Shown one piece after another: positions 9,529-21,101 of a DNA stretch of 64,000 nt. Both the position numbers and the translations under genes were made by a program. The stretch is taken from positions 372,001 to 436,000 of the forward strand of contig MU863884.1 of the NCBI GenBank assembly GCA_033296885.1. The letters are read 5' to 3'. The notes below the pieces were generated by a model. The model saw only the letters and a list, made by a program, of their open reading frames with translations, did not search any database and was not told the DNA's origin. Numbering within the stretch: position 1 is the stretch's first letter; every line of letters begins with the position of its first letter. The DNA comes from Triangularia verruculosa. Lineage: Eukaryota; Ascomycota; Sordariomycetes; Sordariales; Podosporaceae.

Positions 9529-12027
9529 CTAACTAAACTGATCCCCCTGATCACCCCCAAGTTTCCCCAACCTACCCCCCCTCACCAACCTCCTCCACCC
9601 CTCCTCCTTCACTTTCCTCACATGCTCCTCTCTCCTCCTCTTCTTCCTCTCATAAACCGCCCTCACCGTCGCCTTGATCTGCTCCCTACCCTCCTCATAA
9701 TTCGCCCTCGCCAGCCTCACCACATCATCCACCTCCTCCGGCCTATACACGAAATTCCATGTAGACATGTACTCACTCACCGCCGGATCAACACCCGGAA
9801 CCTTCTTCTCGTTCGCTAAGAACGGCAAGTACACCACCGCAATCCCTGCGTCTGGCTCCATGAGCCGCCAGTTGGATTCATCATCTATCGGTTTGGGAGG
9901 TGGTGGTGGCTCAGAGGTTCTTTCCTGTGTGGTGCCCACCCAGACTGTGCAATACCCCAACTCATCCGAGGCTTGCTTTTGCTTCTCAGCTTCAGTTTTC
10001 TTGGAGGTGTCGTCCTCTTGCACTTGTTGGTGGCGCGTGGCTTGGTCAATTTTAGCATCGGCGAGGTAGGATTCAGAGTCTGACGGGGAAGAGACGGATT
10101 CAGCCTTGTCGAGTTGTCTGGCTGTTTCCTTTGGGGACGCGCCAGGTTTGGGCCAGCCAATGCCCAATGGCCAGCCTTTGATTCCTCGCTGGATGGCGTA
10201 ACCTTCCACCACAGAAAGCCAGTTGTCGGTTTTGATGTCTGCTGACGCGTCGAACGAGATGATGATGTCGACGTCTCGGCCGGGGCGGAGAAGAGGATAG
10301 ATGGGGAGGTTATTCGACATGCCGGCATCCATGAGCTGGATGTTTTCGTTGTCATAGACACTTTCCGGCACAGTCTCGGGTAGCTTGCCGTGCATACCAT
10401 AGACAAAGTTCGGCATGGAAGCTGGATCGATAGGATGGACCTTACTAAGGTCTTCGTTGAGATTGTTCCAAATCAGTCCGTCAATGGAACCGAAGCCGAC
10501 GATGCTACGGATAATGGGCCGGATCTCACGGTAATAGTGGCTCAATGTAGCACAAAAAGCGCTGCCCCAGATCCCGAGGAGAAGAGGCATGCGGACTTCA
10601 GGGAGACGGAGGCCAGTGTCGGAGCCGTTCTTGAATTTGCGGCCGAGAGCCCAGGTTGGGATGCCAGCAGAAAATTCCTCACAGAATATTTCGTAGGGTG
10701 TTATCTCGAACCATTGAAACCAGGCCTCCTTCTTTGCACGCTCTTTGGCTTCTTCCGAGACCGGCGGGTTACCACTGGCGTCTTGCTCGTCCATTTCTGG
10801 AATTTCATGACGGACAGCTGTGTAGATAGGCAAAGGGTTTTGGCCGTATCTGATGTAGTCCCGTTGGTTGGAAAGTTTGAAGTCCTTCTCGCTGACTGCC
10901 AGCTCACCTTTTGGTACAAGCAATCTTGCTGCCAAGAGAATACCGTAGACATCAACAAGACTGAACGATGCTGTTGGATCTCCCTTGAACTTTTCCACGA
11001 TTCCACTCATTAAGTACTTGTTTGTCGGGGCCGAGGTCAAAGAGTTGAAAGCGACCGGGGGATCGGCGATGTGGGTGCCAAGTCTTGCCTTGAGGTGGTC
11101 GATGGCGCGCTGAAAGCTGTTGCTTGTGACTGAAGAATAATAAAGAGACTGGAGCCAGCATGACCCAGACACACCCGAGGCGTATGTAACGCAGTCAAAT
11201 AGGCCGTCCTCGGTGGACGCCAGAAATGAACCGGTTCCAGCGACCAGCGCTCTCAGCCCGCCTCCTGAGCCGCACATGGCCACAGTAGGAATATCATCGG
11301 GGTGAGTTTCCTCCTCTTTCAGCCCCAGATATTTCGCCAAAGCAGGCACAATGACCTTCTTCCTCCGTTCTAGGAAAGTCTTTTCCTCGTCACAGAGCGT
11401 ATTCGACACCCTGACCTTCGCCTCCCAACCAACCTCGGGGTGCGTATACGGATCTTGCGCCTCCTCCCAAATTTCCGCTGCCAACGATCCAGGTGCCATC
11501 TCCAATTCCCTCTGCAGCTTCCTCAGCAGGCCGGGAATACTCTTCGTCCACTCCGGTAGAATAAAGTCAACGACCATATCGGTGATATTCTCTGGCGTTC
11601 CGGGCAGTGTAACCGGCAGTGAAAGGCCCTGGAAGTTCTTTGATATCCCATCCCAAACACCCTCTTCCTCTTTGGCATTCTTTTCTTGCGGACCTTTCTC
11701 CGTACCCTTGATAAGTTTGATCTCAACGCCATCTTTGGACGTGATCTTCTCGTCAGTAACTAAGCCCAAGGGCTTCGAAAGCTGCGTCAGTGATTCGTGC
11801 GGATAGAGCCAAAGAGCAAGCAAAGCGCAAGTTGTCGATAAACCAACGGCTCGGGTAATGCCCACTTTCGATCCGGTCTTCTGTTCCGCCGCCTGTCGCG
11901 AGGTTGTGAAGAAGCCGTGTCTGCCATTAAACGGTGTCCTCCTGTTTATTCTCGTCCTTGCGCTGAACAGTGGCCGCCTTGTAGCCCCTGCAAGACATTT
12001 GCTTAATACCGAACGTGGCGGTATCAT
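9529..12027 (-). CDS. plaA: Mitochondrial-type cytosolic phospholipase A2 family protein (832 aa)
   Basis: A single exon. I start at the first ATG in frame (12027, MIPPRSVLSKCLAGATRRP); nine codons further upstream the frame has only TTG. The first 50 residues are Arg/Ser-rich without acids, a classical presequence, followed by a hydrophobic segment (about 57-76). The lysophospholipase/cPLA2 catalytic domain follows. It has an oxyanion-loop motif GSGGGLR (about 253-259), nucleophile Ser in GVSGS (Ser287) and catalytic Asp in the LMDAGMSNNLPIYPLL block. It should hydrolyse acyl esters of glycerophospholipids. Aspergillus PlaA proteins belong to this family and have been placed in mitochondria, which agrees with the presequence. 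The C-terminus is Lys/Arg-rich. Confidence 0.85.
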   Translation of the reverse strand: MIPPRSVLSKCLAGATRRPLFSARTRINRRTPFNGRHGFFTTSRQAAEQKTGSKVGITRAVGLSTTCALLALWLYPHESLTQLSKPLGLVTDEKITSKDGVEIKLIKGTEKGPQEKNAKEEEGVWDGISKNFQGLSLPVTLPGTPENITDMVVDFILPEWTKSIPGLLRKLQRELEMAPGSLAAEIWEEAQDPYTHPEVGWEAKVRVSNTLCDEEKTFLERRKKVIVPALAKYLGLKEEETHPDDIPTVAMCGSGGGLRALVAGTGSFLASTEDGLFDCVTYASGVSGSCWLQSLYYSSVTSNSFQRAIDHLKARLGTHIADPPVAFNSLTSAPTNKYLMSGIVEKFKGDPTASFSLVDVYGILLAARLLVPKGELAVSEKDFKLSNQRDYIRYGQNPLPIYTAVRHEIPEMDEQDASGNPPVSEEAKERAKKEAWFQWFEITPYEIFCEEFSAGIPTWALGRKFKNGSDTGLRLPEVRMPLLLGIWGSAFCATLSHYYREIRPIIRSIVGFGSIDGLIWNNLNEDLSKVHPIDPASMPNFVYGMHGKLPETVPESVYDNENIQLMDAGMSNNLPIYPLLRPGRDVDIIISFDASADIKTDNWLSVVEGYAIQRGIKGWPLGIGWPKPGASPKETARQLDKAESVSSPSDSESYLADAKIDQATRHQQVQEDDTSKKTEAEKQKQASDELGYCTVWVGTTQERTSEPPPPPKPIDDESNWRLMEPDAGIAVVYLPFLANEKKVPGVDPAVSEYMSTWNFVYRPEEVDDVVRLARANYEEGREQIKATVRAVYERKKRRREEHVRKVKEEGWRRLVRGGRLGKLGGDQGDQFS

Positions 12028-14016
12028 TGTTGTCTTTTTGTTCGTTGTCAAGCCTGTATCGTCTTATCGGCTTTCCAGCATTGTGTCTCCGAGGATGGCG
12101 GGGTTCCGGCTCGACATTCGCATCGTTTTGTGGTTGTCGAGTTAGCTACCTCGGAAAGGGAAAAAGGTGGCGTGGTTTCTGGAAGATATAGAAGGCGATA
12201 TAAACGAACGGATGAAAAAAAACCGGAACCGACAGGACAGAAATCTGCAAACAAAACTTGCAAACCTGCTCGTCGAAGTTGCAAGAATTCAAGAACCCCA
12301 AAAGGCCCGATGCAGTTACATCATCGCCAGAAGGTGTGGTCCAAGCTCCGATTTGGGGACGCTCGGCATCCAGCGACGGTGCACAGGCCACATGCCCGGG
12401 AAGAAGTGATTAGATAATCAGGGGTCTTGACAGTGAGGACTCACAGTGCCCTCACCAATACGGTGATGCCACATCGTTGATGGTGACACGAGGAATATGT
12501 ATGCATGAGCGTTCCGAATTCTTGCAGCTCATAGTGTGTTTGATTCGGTCGGTAGCGAGCATGTCATACAAATATCTTGAAGCTGTAGCTAGCCTTGAGG
12601 ATATTATGTTTTGAGAAGAAATTCATAAAAGGGGTCCTAATTTCGAGCAGCGAATGAAGTGATCCCGTGTCACCTCCTTTCGAAACAAATGGTGCTAATG
12701 GCAGCGCACCGACCCCCTGACACCACCCTCCTTGAAGATGATCATTGCCAAGAGGTCTTCAAGAAGCGTTTCTGAAAACAACGGTCGGTCTTTTTTGTTG
12801 CTTCCATGTTCACTAACCGTTGAAACGCTTTTACACAGTAGAGGTTGTCGGTGCCACAAAACCGCAGGTCAGGTGTTGGTTGCATATCATCTGGTGTCTA
12901 CAAAGAACAGGCGGTGTTTGATCGTCTGAAGAATGGCTGTTGGGTGATGCCGGCATTGTGATGCTCGGTGGGGTTGGACAGCAATTGAGATGTCCGTACC
13001 TGAAAAGACCGGGGTCATCCTTTTCGATGGAGTTGTCTCTCGGTGCTGTTGAAAAAGGCCCCTCCTTGCCTCGAAGATGAAGAATTAAAAAGGAATGAGG
13101 AATGAAAGGTGCAGAGTCCTGTCTAATTAGCTTCAGCAGGCCGAGATTTCTGATTCCTTTTGGTCTGGGGATGTTGAAGCCATTGGCAGAGCGCTGGCGA
13201 ATCACAGGTGTGGAACAACCCGGCCCCCCGGTCATTACCTTTGCAAGACCCTTGCGCACTGTGACGGGAGAAGGCCACCCCTTTTGCGAAGAGCGCTGCA
13301 CCCCAGCGCCGGCGCCGAGCCCAGAGCAACAGCACCAGAACGACGGGGAAATCCCGTCTCCCAACCCAAAGCCACCCTGCCTGTTTGTCGCACCCTAATT
13401 TTTTTTGATTTTCTCTGAACGACGACCGCGACATCTCGTCACCCTCGACCACTTTTTCGCATCCTTCTTCATCGACATTTCGTACCTTTCGAACACTCTT
13501 TTTTTTTTTTTTTCCCACGCTGTATTTCTACGCGATCCAGCGTTACCTTACCCTTTATCTCTCTCTCCCTTCAACTACAATACACTACACTACAACTACA
13601 CTCTGACACGCGACTCGTTATCAAACAAGCTTCGCTGTCTGCCCGGTACGTACGTGATGAGCTTCGCTCCGGGCTTGAACCTACCGTTCTGCTTTGCCCG
13701 CGCCCGCGCCCGGTGTTTGCTATCTGCCTTCTCTCTGCCTCTGCATCGTCGTGGTCCGACAACAAACGTGTCCCCATAGCTCCTGGCTCTGGCTTGGGGC
13801 CCCATCCCGTCCACCACGCCCATTCGTGCTGCGTGCTGCTTGCTGCCGCCTCTAGCTCACTTGGGACATCGTGCGTGCAGTTGCGAAGTTGGGGTACGAG
13901 CAACAAATCAGAGCTTATTGCTGACGTTCTTGCTCCTACACAGACTTCGTGCCTTCCCCTCTTTTAACAACCTACCGAATAACCACACAATCACCCAACC
14001 GTGGTGCCTCTAAACA
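12028..14016. other. 2.0 kb divergent intergenic region
   Basis: This lies between the phospholipase start (minus) and the septin start (plus). The last 500 bp are pyrimidine-rich with a T15 run near 13500 and CT/CA tracts, as expected for a long 5' leader of the septin mRNA. No ORF shows convincing protein character. Confidence 0.5.
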
Positions 14017-16199
14017 ATGGGTAAGCTCCTTCTTTTTGTTCTTCACTGTCGTCAGTGCCAGTCCTCTGGCGGCAACCGACCACATCGCACCTTGCCTGCT
14101 GCTCCATGGAACCCAACTTCGATATGAATCTCTTCGACGCCCGTCCCAGTCCTCTCCCCTCTCTCATCAGCATCACCACAACCGCTCGCCGGACACCGCC
14201 CGCCGCATTCGTTCTCTGCCATTTACCGTTTCTTGGGAATTCGTTTTTTGGACGACGAGCATCTTACCCATCGAGATAAACAACAAATATTTGCCGAGAT
14301 GCACTTCGCTACCATGGTCCACAACGCCACCAGATCTCGTACCAAGAGCGTGCAGTTCGAAAAGAGCGTAATAAGCCTCGACACGGACGGAAGCTCATCC
14401 CGGGACGGTGCCACATCTCCACCGGTTCCTGGGAGCAGGACAAGCAGTCTTCCCTTGGGCGCCGAGAACAAGGAGAACATCATCCGCCACTACCGGAGCA
14501 TGCTTGATATCGAAGAACCACCAAAGCTTCCCATGGCCAAGCCTCTTTCGTACGATGAGCTGTATCCCAGACCTGGCGATTCGGTGGTGGTCCACAAGCA
14601 CCAGCGGATTCCGATGAGACTATTTGATGTCATCTGTTAGGCCCCATTCGCCCTGGACCTGGCCCTCCAATATTGCTATTTCACACTGACCTGCCAGGGA
14701 GAGACTTGCTAACAAAGTGGTGCTGCAGCTTCAAACGGTATTCCCACCAGTCCCCCCCCCCCCGTCAGGTCCTCGCCAGTGGTGCCCATTGGCAAGCCCT
14801 CGACTCCGGGCTCTGAAGACTCAAGAGAAGGTCTCTCTGACTCCCTCGCCGCAGTTCCTCCAGTTTTGAGTGACGACCGCAACATTGTCCGCCGCAAGTT
14901 GACGGGCTACGTTGGTTTCGCCAACCTTCCCAACCAATGGCACCGCAAGAGTGTTCGCAAGGGCTTCAACTTTAACGTTATGGTTGTCGGTACGTGTTTT
15001 GGCTCTGACCGTGCGGACAGCTCTAACCTTGTCTCTAGGTGAATCCGGCCTCGGAAAGTCTACTCTTGTCAACACTCTTTTCAACACATCGCTGTACCCA
15101 CCCAAGGAGCGCAAGGGACCCAGCCTCGAGATCGTTCCCAAGACCGTCAGTATTCAATCTATCAGCGCAGATATTGAGGAGGCGGGTGTCCGTCTCAGGC
15201 TCACCGTCGTTGATACCCCTGGCTTTGGTGACTTTGTGAACAACGATGAGTCTTGGAGGCCGATTGTCGACAACATCGAGCAGCGCTTCGACGCCTACCT
15301 CGATGCTGAGAACAAGGTCAACCGCATGAACATTGTTGACAACCGCATCCACGCTTGCGTCTTCTTCATCCAGCCCACCGGCCACTCCCTCAAGCCCTTG
15401 GATATCGAGGTCATGAAGCGCCTCCACACCAAGGTCAACCTGATCCCCGTCATTGCCAAGTCTGACACCCTTACCGATGAGGAGGTTGCTGCCTTCAAGG
15501 CCAGAGTATGTTGTCTTCTTTCGAGTAACCATCTGGAATATTGTGATTAACCCGTTCTTTCAGATTCTTGCCGATATCAAGTATCACAAGGTTCAGATCT
15601 TCGAGGGTCCCAGGTACGAGCTGGACGATGAGGAAACGATTGCCGAGAACAATGAGATCATGTCCAAGGTTCCTTTCGCCGTTGTTGGTGCCAACACCGA
15701 GGTGACCAACGCCGATGGGCGCAAGGTCCGCGGCCGTGCCTACCCATGGGGTGTGATCGAGGTGGACAACGAGGAGCACTGCGACTTTGTCAAGCTCCGT
15801 CAGATGCTCATCCGCACCCACATGGAGGAGCTCAAGGAGAACACCAACAACACTCTCTATGAGAACTACAGGACAGACAAGCTTATCGCTATGGGCGTGT
15901 CGCAAGATCCCAGCGTCTTCAAGGAGGTTAACCCTGCCGTCAAGCAGGAGGAGGAGCGTGCGCTCCACGAGCAGAAGCTCGCCAAGATGGAAGCCGAGAT
16001 GAAGATGGTCTTCCAACAGAAGGTCGCTGAAAAGGAGTCCAAATTGAAGCAGAGCGAGGAGGAGCTTTATGCCCGCCACCGTGAGATGAAGGAGCAGCTG
16101 GAACGGCAACGACTGGAGCTCGAGGAGAAGAAGTCGAGAGTAGAGAGCGGCCGGCCACTGGAGAAGGAACCGAAGAGGAAGGGCTTCTCGCTCCGGTAA
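14017..16199 (+). CDS. cdc3: Septin Cdc3/AspB (455 aa)
   Basis: Exons inferred: 14017-14020 (ATGG), 14729-14989, 15039-15505, 15564-16199. The joins give MASNGIPTSPPPPVRSSP, a short disordered N-terminus with a C12 run. The septin GTPase domain follows a basic KSVRKGFNF region (phosphoinositide-binding type): G1 GESGLGKS, G3 DTPGFGD, G4 AKSD, and the septin unique element ending in GRAYPWGVIEVDN. The C-terminal 100 residues form a charged coiled coil (KMEAEMKMVFQQKVAEKE) ending in RKGFSLR. This coiled coil and the sequence identify the Cdc3/AspB class. It should assemble with Cdc10, Cdc11 and Cdc12 septins into filaments at septa and branch sites. The 708-nt first intron is unusually long for this window and contains an in-frame cassette (listed separately). 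Confidence 0.93.
14171..14635 (+). other. Candidate in-frame cassette exon in septin intron 1
   Basis: Within the 708-nt intron, 14171-14635 is 465 nt (155 codons) with no stop when read in the frame set by the ATGG first exon. It follows an acceptor (CATCAG, ending 14170) and ends at a possible donor GTTAGG (14636). The remaining 3' intron (93 nt) has a GCTAAC branch point. Codons are strongly G/C-ending and the reading looks protein-like (SAIYRFLGIRFLDDEH, PLGAENKENIIRHYR, PGDSVVVHKHQRIP). Inclusion would give a 610-aa septin with an extended N-terminus. If instead read past the donor, it stops at the TAG at 14638-14640, so a separate short protein is also possible. Confidence 0.45.
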
Positions 16200-18711
16200 T
16201 CTGGCAGCCTTACCGCCATTTTCCCTACTCCCACGACACGTCTCATCATCTCATGATATCCGAACAAAAATCAGCTTGCCAACTCTCTCTCTCTCTTTCA
16301 CTTCTTCATTTTCATTTGTCACGCCTTTTAATCGAACCCTCCTAATACTTGGCGAACGATGGCTTGGGGGACGGCCGCAAAAAGTCTTGCAATGGTGCCT
16401 TTAAAAGGGCAGGTCTGGGTCACGGCGGATGAGGGTCCGGGTGACTGTTGTTGTTACTATGCAGATATAATTGGCTGAAGGGGGAATGTTGAGCATTTGT
16501 ACAACACGGGGCATGATCTGAGCAGAGATACCATGCAGTTGGAGATGCAATGAGGTTTTGGGCGCAGGGGACACGGGCTGAAGACTTATGGGGCGTTTGA
16601 CGAGGTCACGTCACAAGTTGGATGTCTGTTCTACGATATCTCAGAGTCACCCACGCTCCTTGAACGGGTTTGTCTCGCATACGACGACCCGTCCTTACCT
16701 CCTCGGCCCACCTATGCAGAGTTGACCAACGACACTACCTCGGTGCCCGGACCTTGCAGCTGTTGACGAGGCTGGCTCGAGAAAAGGGCAGAGAGGGAAT
16801 GGCGCATGGTGGCTGTTTGGGGATCACGGGATGCGAGGTATGGATGAAGATATACGACCAAATACCCTACCTGTTGTATTTTACGGCTGGCTTGGACGGG
16901 GGGATGGGACACGGAGATGAGCTGGGAAGGGGAGGCATGTTTTTTTTTCTTGTGGGAGGTTTTGCTTTCTTACTTTCGTTTGATCCAACTATTTGTCTTT
17001 GGCGCGGGAAACAGGAAAACGAACCACTGGTCCTCTATCATACCCCGACCTCTCTCAAGGAAGACGCCTCCTCTTTCTACTCCATCTCTCGACTCTCAAC
17101 TTCCCGTCTCGGCTGGGAGCCCCATTTTCTCTCTCTCTACACGAACCAACGACCCAGCTTTCGGCGACAAGATACACACACACACACCAACCACGACGAC
17201 CTTTTTCTCAGTTTTAGTTTCCTAGCTTTTTTCTATGGCTCCCCCAAAACTTCGCAACCTACAAATAGCCTAACTCTTTTTTTTTATTCAAATCGTTTTT
17301 TCTTCGCGCTCTTTTTTATCTGTCCTGTGGTTTAGCTTAGTGTCTATGTCTGAAATACAAAAGGATCTCTTTTTTTTTTTTTTGCCATTTGTTGATGTGA
17401 TGCAGTGATATGTGATGTGTGAGATGGGAGGTGGCGTTTGAATTTGAGTCCCGCAGTAGGCATTGACTTTTTTACTTGATGGATATAGGCTTTTCTGAAC
17501 ACGACTGATAACAGTACGGCACACTCTTGGAGGGGTTTGTACGTACTGTGGATAGGATACGATGCTCTATTTTTTTCCCTGGATCAGTTAGGTAGGGTTG
17601 GTTGATCAAGGTGGGTTGCGGTCAGATTGCGGATTTTTATTGTAGAATAGCTGGAGGGTGGTGGTGTTGCAACCCAAGGCATGTAGGTCTCTTCTGGGAT
17701 TAAGTTGTAACGGCTGCTGCTGTCGAGCTTAATTGCTGTCTGGTGCTCACACAAGCCCTCTTTTCTTCCCAAATCGGTACTTTGGTATTTTACGCTCAAG
17801 ATGGTTGTTCGTGAGGGTGTTTAAGCTTTTAGGAATTACCTAGTTTTTTGTCGAGCTGAGTATAGTAGATTTCGTCTGCTTTTGAAACGTAGCGCTACCG
17901 GGGGCGGAAATGGGTTTTGTATTAAGAAGGGGAAGTGTTTTGATGCAAGGGAGGGAAGGGAGGAGGTTGCTGTTTCGGGTGAAGTTGAACGGATGTTTTG
18001 AGTGTGGAGTACCTAGATCTCCGGAGAGAGGGGTAGGGGGAGGATGGCGCATGGGGAGAGAGGAAGGGGACTTTGAGATGATGTGGTGCGAGTCAAGCCC
18101 GCGATAGCTTTTTATAGCAATATAGTAAGTTTGTTGCAGTAGGTCCTGCCTATTGTTGACGTTCGGGAGATCAAAGTTGACGATCAGAGGTGTCGAGTGC
18201 TTACGATGGGCATACACGCACAAAGGGGCGTGATCAAGTTGCTGTTGGGCTTGGGGGTGGTGGCTCAAGGCTTTTGGTATGCCTTGATCTCTACTAGCTT
18301 TTAGTGATATCTTCTTCATAGAAAGTGTAAAGAGAGAGTCTGTTGCGAGAGAGAGACTTTGAGATCGAATGTCACGGAGACGAATAATGGGGCATGGGCA
18401 TGGTTACCTTTATCATGTGTTGGTATCAGATTGGTTTTTTTATTGTACATCTAGAATACATCACATACAATCATCCTCGTCTCCGCCCTTCCCTCTCCTT
18501 TTAACTCCCCTGACTCGGTTCTTCCGCCAACACCAAAGACACTCTCTATATCACACCATGCCCCCTTTTTATCTCCCAGTTTTCTTTCCCTATTCAACCG
18601 GTAATTTTGTAACATGTGCATAACCCCCACCCCCGACCTCTGCGTCTTCGCTTTGTCCCTGTGATTTTGACCTCTTCCTCTATTACATACACCTGCCCAT
18701 CGTCTCTCGGC
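16200..18711. other. 2.5 kb intergenic gap between convergent genes
   Basis: This is the longest gene-free stretch in the window, between the 3' ends of septin and uS4m. It has many T-runs and CT/CA microsatellites (near 16281 and 17175). Open frames here begin without good context and read as low-complexity or hydrophobic noise. I see no tRNA or recognisable repeat. A non-coding transcript is possible but unsupported. Confidence 0.5.
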
Positions 18712-20241
18712 TTAACGTCTCCTCAAGTACCAATTAAACGCCAACTGCGAGATTTGCGTGTCGAATGGTGTGGGGATTTCACTCTTTCCTGGACGAGCAA
18801 CTGGGTGGCGGAGGTAGACGGCGGCGCAGATCTTGGGGTGGACCTCGAGATACCGGGGGATGAACGCAAAGGCAGACATGTAAGGACGGGGCCTCCATGG
18901 GGTGGCGTATGGCTTGGAGGGGTCGTATGGGTTAATCTTCTCCTCCTCGAGCAGGCGCTGAAGGATCTGGGACTCGACATTGTCGAATTTGCTGTTGGTT
19001 GTTGTTGGGGCGGGCATCGACCTTGGCTTGAGCTGGGGGTAATCGGGGGTTGTTGTTGAGGTGGGAGTGGACTCGGAGGTGGTCTCGGCTTCTTCCTGCT
19101 CCTTTGCGAGCTCCTTGCGCTCGGCGGGGGTGAGTTCCAGTTGAGACATGAGGGTGGCGAGGTTCTGCATATCGTCGCCGGTTTCTTGGACGTCGGTGCC
19201 TGCTCTGCGGGCCTTGTTCATGGCTTCCTTGATCTTCTTGGAGAGCTCACGGATCTCCTTCTTGTGGCCGCCCGAGAGCTTTTCCTTGTTGGCGTCGATG
19301 ACCTTTTTGGCGTGCTGGTGCAGGAGTCTGAGGCCTTCGAGGTATTCGGCCTTGAGTTGTTCGTGGCTGAGTTCTTCGGCGGGTTGCCCAGTGGCTTCGG
19401 TGGCTTCCCCTTCTCCGGAGGGCTCGGCTTCCTCTTCGGCCGCTGGCTCCTTTGGCGCACTGATGGACTCGGAGTTGGAGGTCTTCTTGCGGCCCGTGGC
19501 GATCATGACTTTTTCGGGGTCGACTTGGAAGAGGTCGCCTGGGTTGAGGAGGTACCCTGGGTGTTGCATCTGTTACGCAGGGTCAAATGTCAGAGCTTGA
19601 ACTTGAGTGCTCAGGTTCGATATGCGTACCTTCTTGCCGTTTACCTTTACGGCTCCGTGAACGACGAACTGACGGGCCTGTCTCGCACTGCTGGCAAACA
19701 GGGCTCTGTACACGGCAATGTCGAGACGACGCTCTTGGGGAGCGAAGGTCATTTGCATATACGGCGTCATGCCTTCGGCGTTGCCGGTGTTGCGAGCAAC
19801 TTCACGAACTTCGACTTTGCCGTCTCTCGACGGCTTCCCCGCTGGCTTGACATCACGACCTGAACCGCGACCGGCTGCCTGCTCACTGCCGTCGTACTTG
19901 GCCATGTATGCTGGGTCCATGTTGACGGCGGAGAGCAGCCTCCTGCTGAACATGCGCTCCCACTGCTTCTCCTTGATGTGCTCGCCGTGATAGGCGCGGG
20001 TGGCGGCTTTGGCGGCCCATTTCTGCTGGAAGAAGGTGCCAAAAGTAGAGACGGTACTCCTCATCTTGTGGAGGTTGTACAGATTGTATTTGTTCCATGT
20101 TTGCCTTACGCGCTACACTTGGACATTAGAGGCCTGGATGGTAGAACAAGAGGGGTATAGGTGGACAGGCGGCGATGGCTGCCCCAGACTTACGCCGCGC
20201 TTCAAGGAATGATAGCGTAATATCCTACGCTCGCACCTCAT
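18712..20241 (-). CDS. nam9: Mitochondrial small ribosomal subunit protein uS4m (462 aa)
   Basis: Exons inferred: 20194-20241, 19630-20112, 18712-19569. The first exon is supported because its junction creates LKRGRVRQTWNKYNLYNLHK, the conserved N-terminal signature of fungal mitochondrial S4. Residues about 20-110 correspond to the S4 N-terminal domain. The S4 RNA-binding fold follows (ERRLDIAVYRALFASSARQARQ, then HGAVKVNGKK joined to MQHPGYLLNPGD across an intron). The C-terminal half is a long acidic/Lys-rich helical extension typical of fungal proteins, ending with YMSAFAFIPRYLEVHP. Its role is assembly and decoding in the mitochondrial small subunit (yeast Nam9). It is divergent from the La gene. 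Confidence 0.92.
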
Positions 20242-21101
20242 CTTGACGTCTTTGGGAGCTGCCCGTGTTCAATGGGACAGGCCAGTATCTTGGGGAAGCA
20301 CAGGAAGACAAGCACTCGGTATAGCGTCGTCGTCGCGGGCGCAGCCCTATCGTTATCGCCCCGAAAAAGTTTCCAATTGGGGCCGGTCCCCGGTACCTTA
20401 GCAGCTCACGTGAGATGCCGGGCTGCGCTGAACGGCAACTGCCAAAAAGTACCTGAGCTTTTTGGGCCAGTGAGGAGCGAGCGTTTGCCAGGCGGGAGCT
20501 AGCACCGGATGGGACTAGTCTGTGCTTATTCGGCAGGCAATTGTGGGGATGATGCGGGTGCCCAGACCCCAAGCGGCGGGCGGTGACGAGCTGCACGAAA
20601 AAAAAATCCAATTGAGCAGCTCAATGTGGGGTTTTGCGCCTGCGCGACAGCAGTTTTCCAGTGTTGACTTTCAAAGATCGCGCCAATTGACAAGAAATAG
20701 CGATTTGCCAAAACTTGCGACTTGAACAATAGCGACGAGGATTTCTATTCAAAAGCATCACAACAATACCAATCATCGCACTGACCTCTGCTCTCTATTG
20801 TTCACCCTTCACAATAGCCTTCGAGTCACTTGCTGCCACAAGGTACGCCTGTCTGACTCCTCGCCGCGCCTGGCGTTTTTGGCTCTGGTGCACTCGCTGC
20901 TCTCCGGAGAGTTGCTTGCTACCCCACCATCCCATTAAAAGCTGCCTTCCTCCCCAGCTAGTTTCTTTTCTCCCTCCATACACCTTTTCAACCTCGCAGT
21001 CAAACTCTGACAAAACTCTTCTCTTCTCTTCCTAACTCACCTTCCAGCAATTCTCATTTTACGATACTCTCAATCCAGCGCATTCCATCACAATCGCAAT
21101 C
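20242..21101. promoter_or_regulatory. Shared promoter region of uS4m and La genes
   Basis: An 860-bp divergent intergenic stretch. Its right third is the pyrimidine-rich leader of the La mRNA. No ORF here is credible. Confidence 0.5.

Noticed and set aside
16799..17335. Long plus-strand frame in the 2.5 kb gap
   Set aside because: The reading is phenylalanine-, serine- and leucine-rich from T/C tracts and CA repeats, with no domain and no codon bias like the neighbouring genes.
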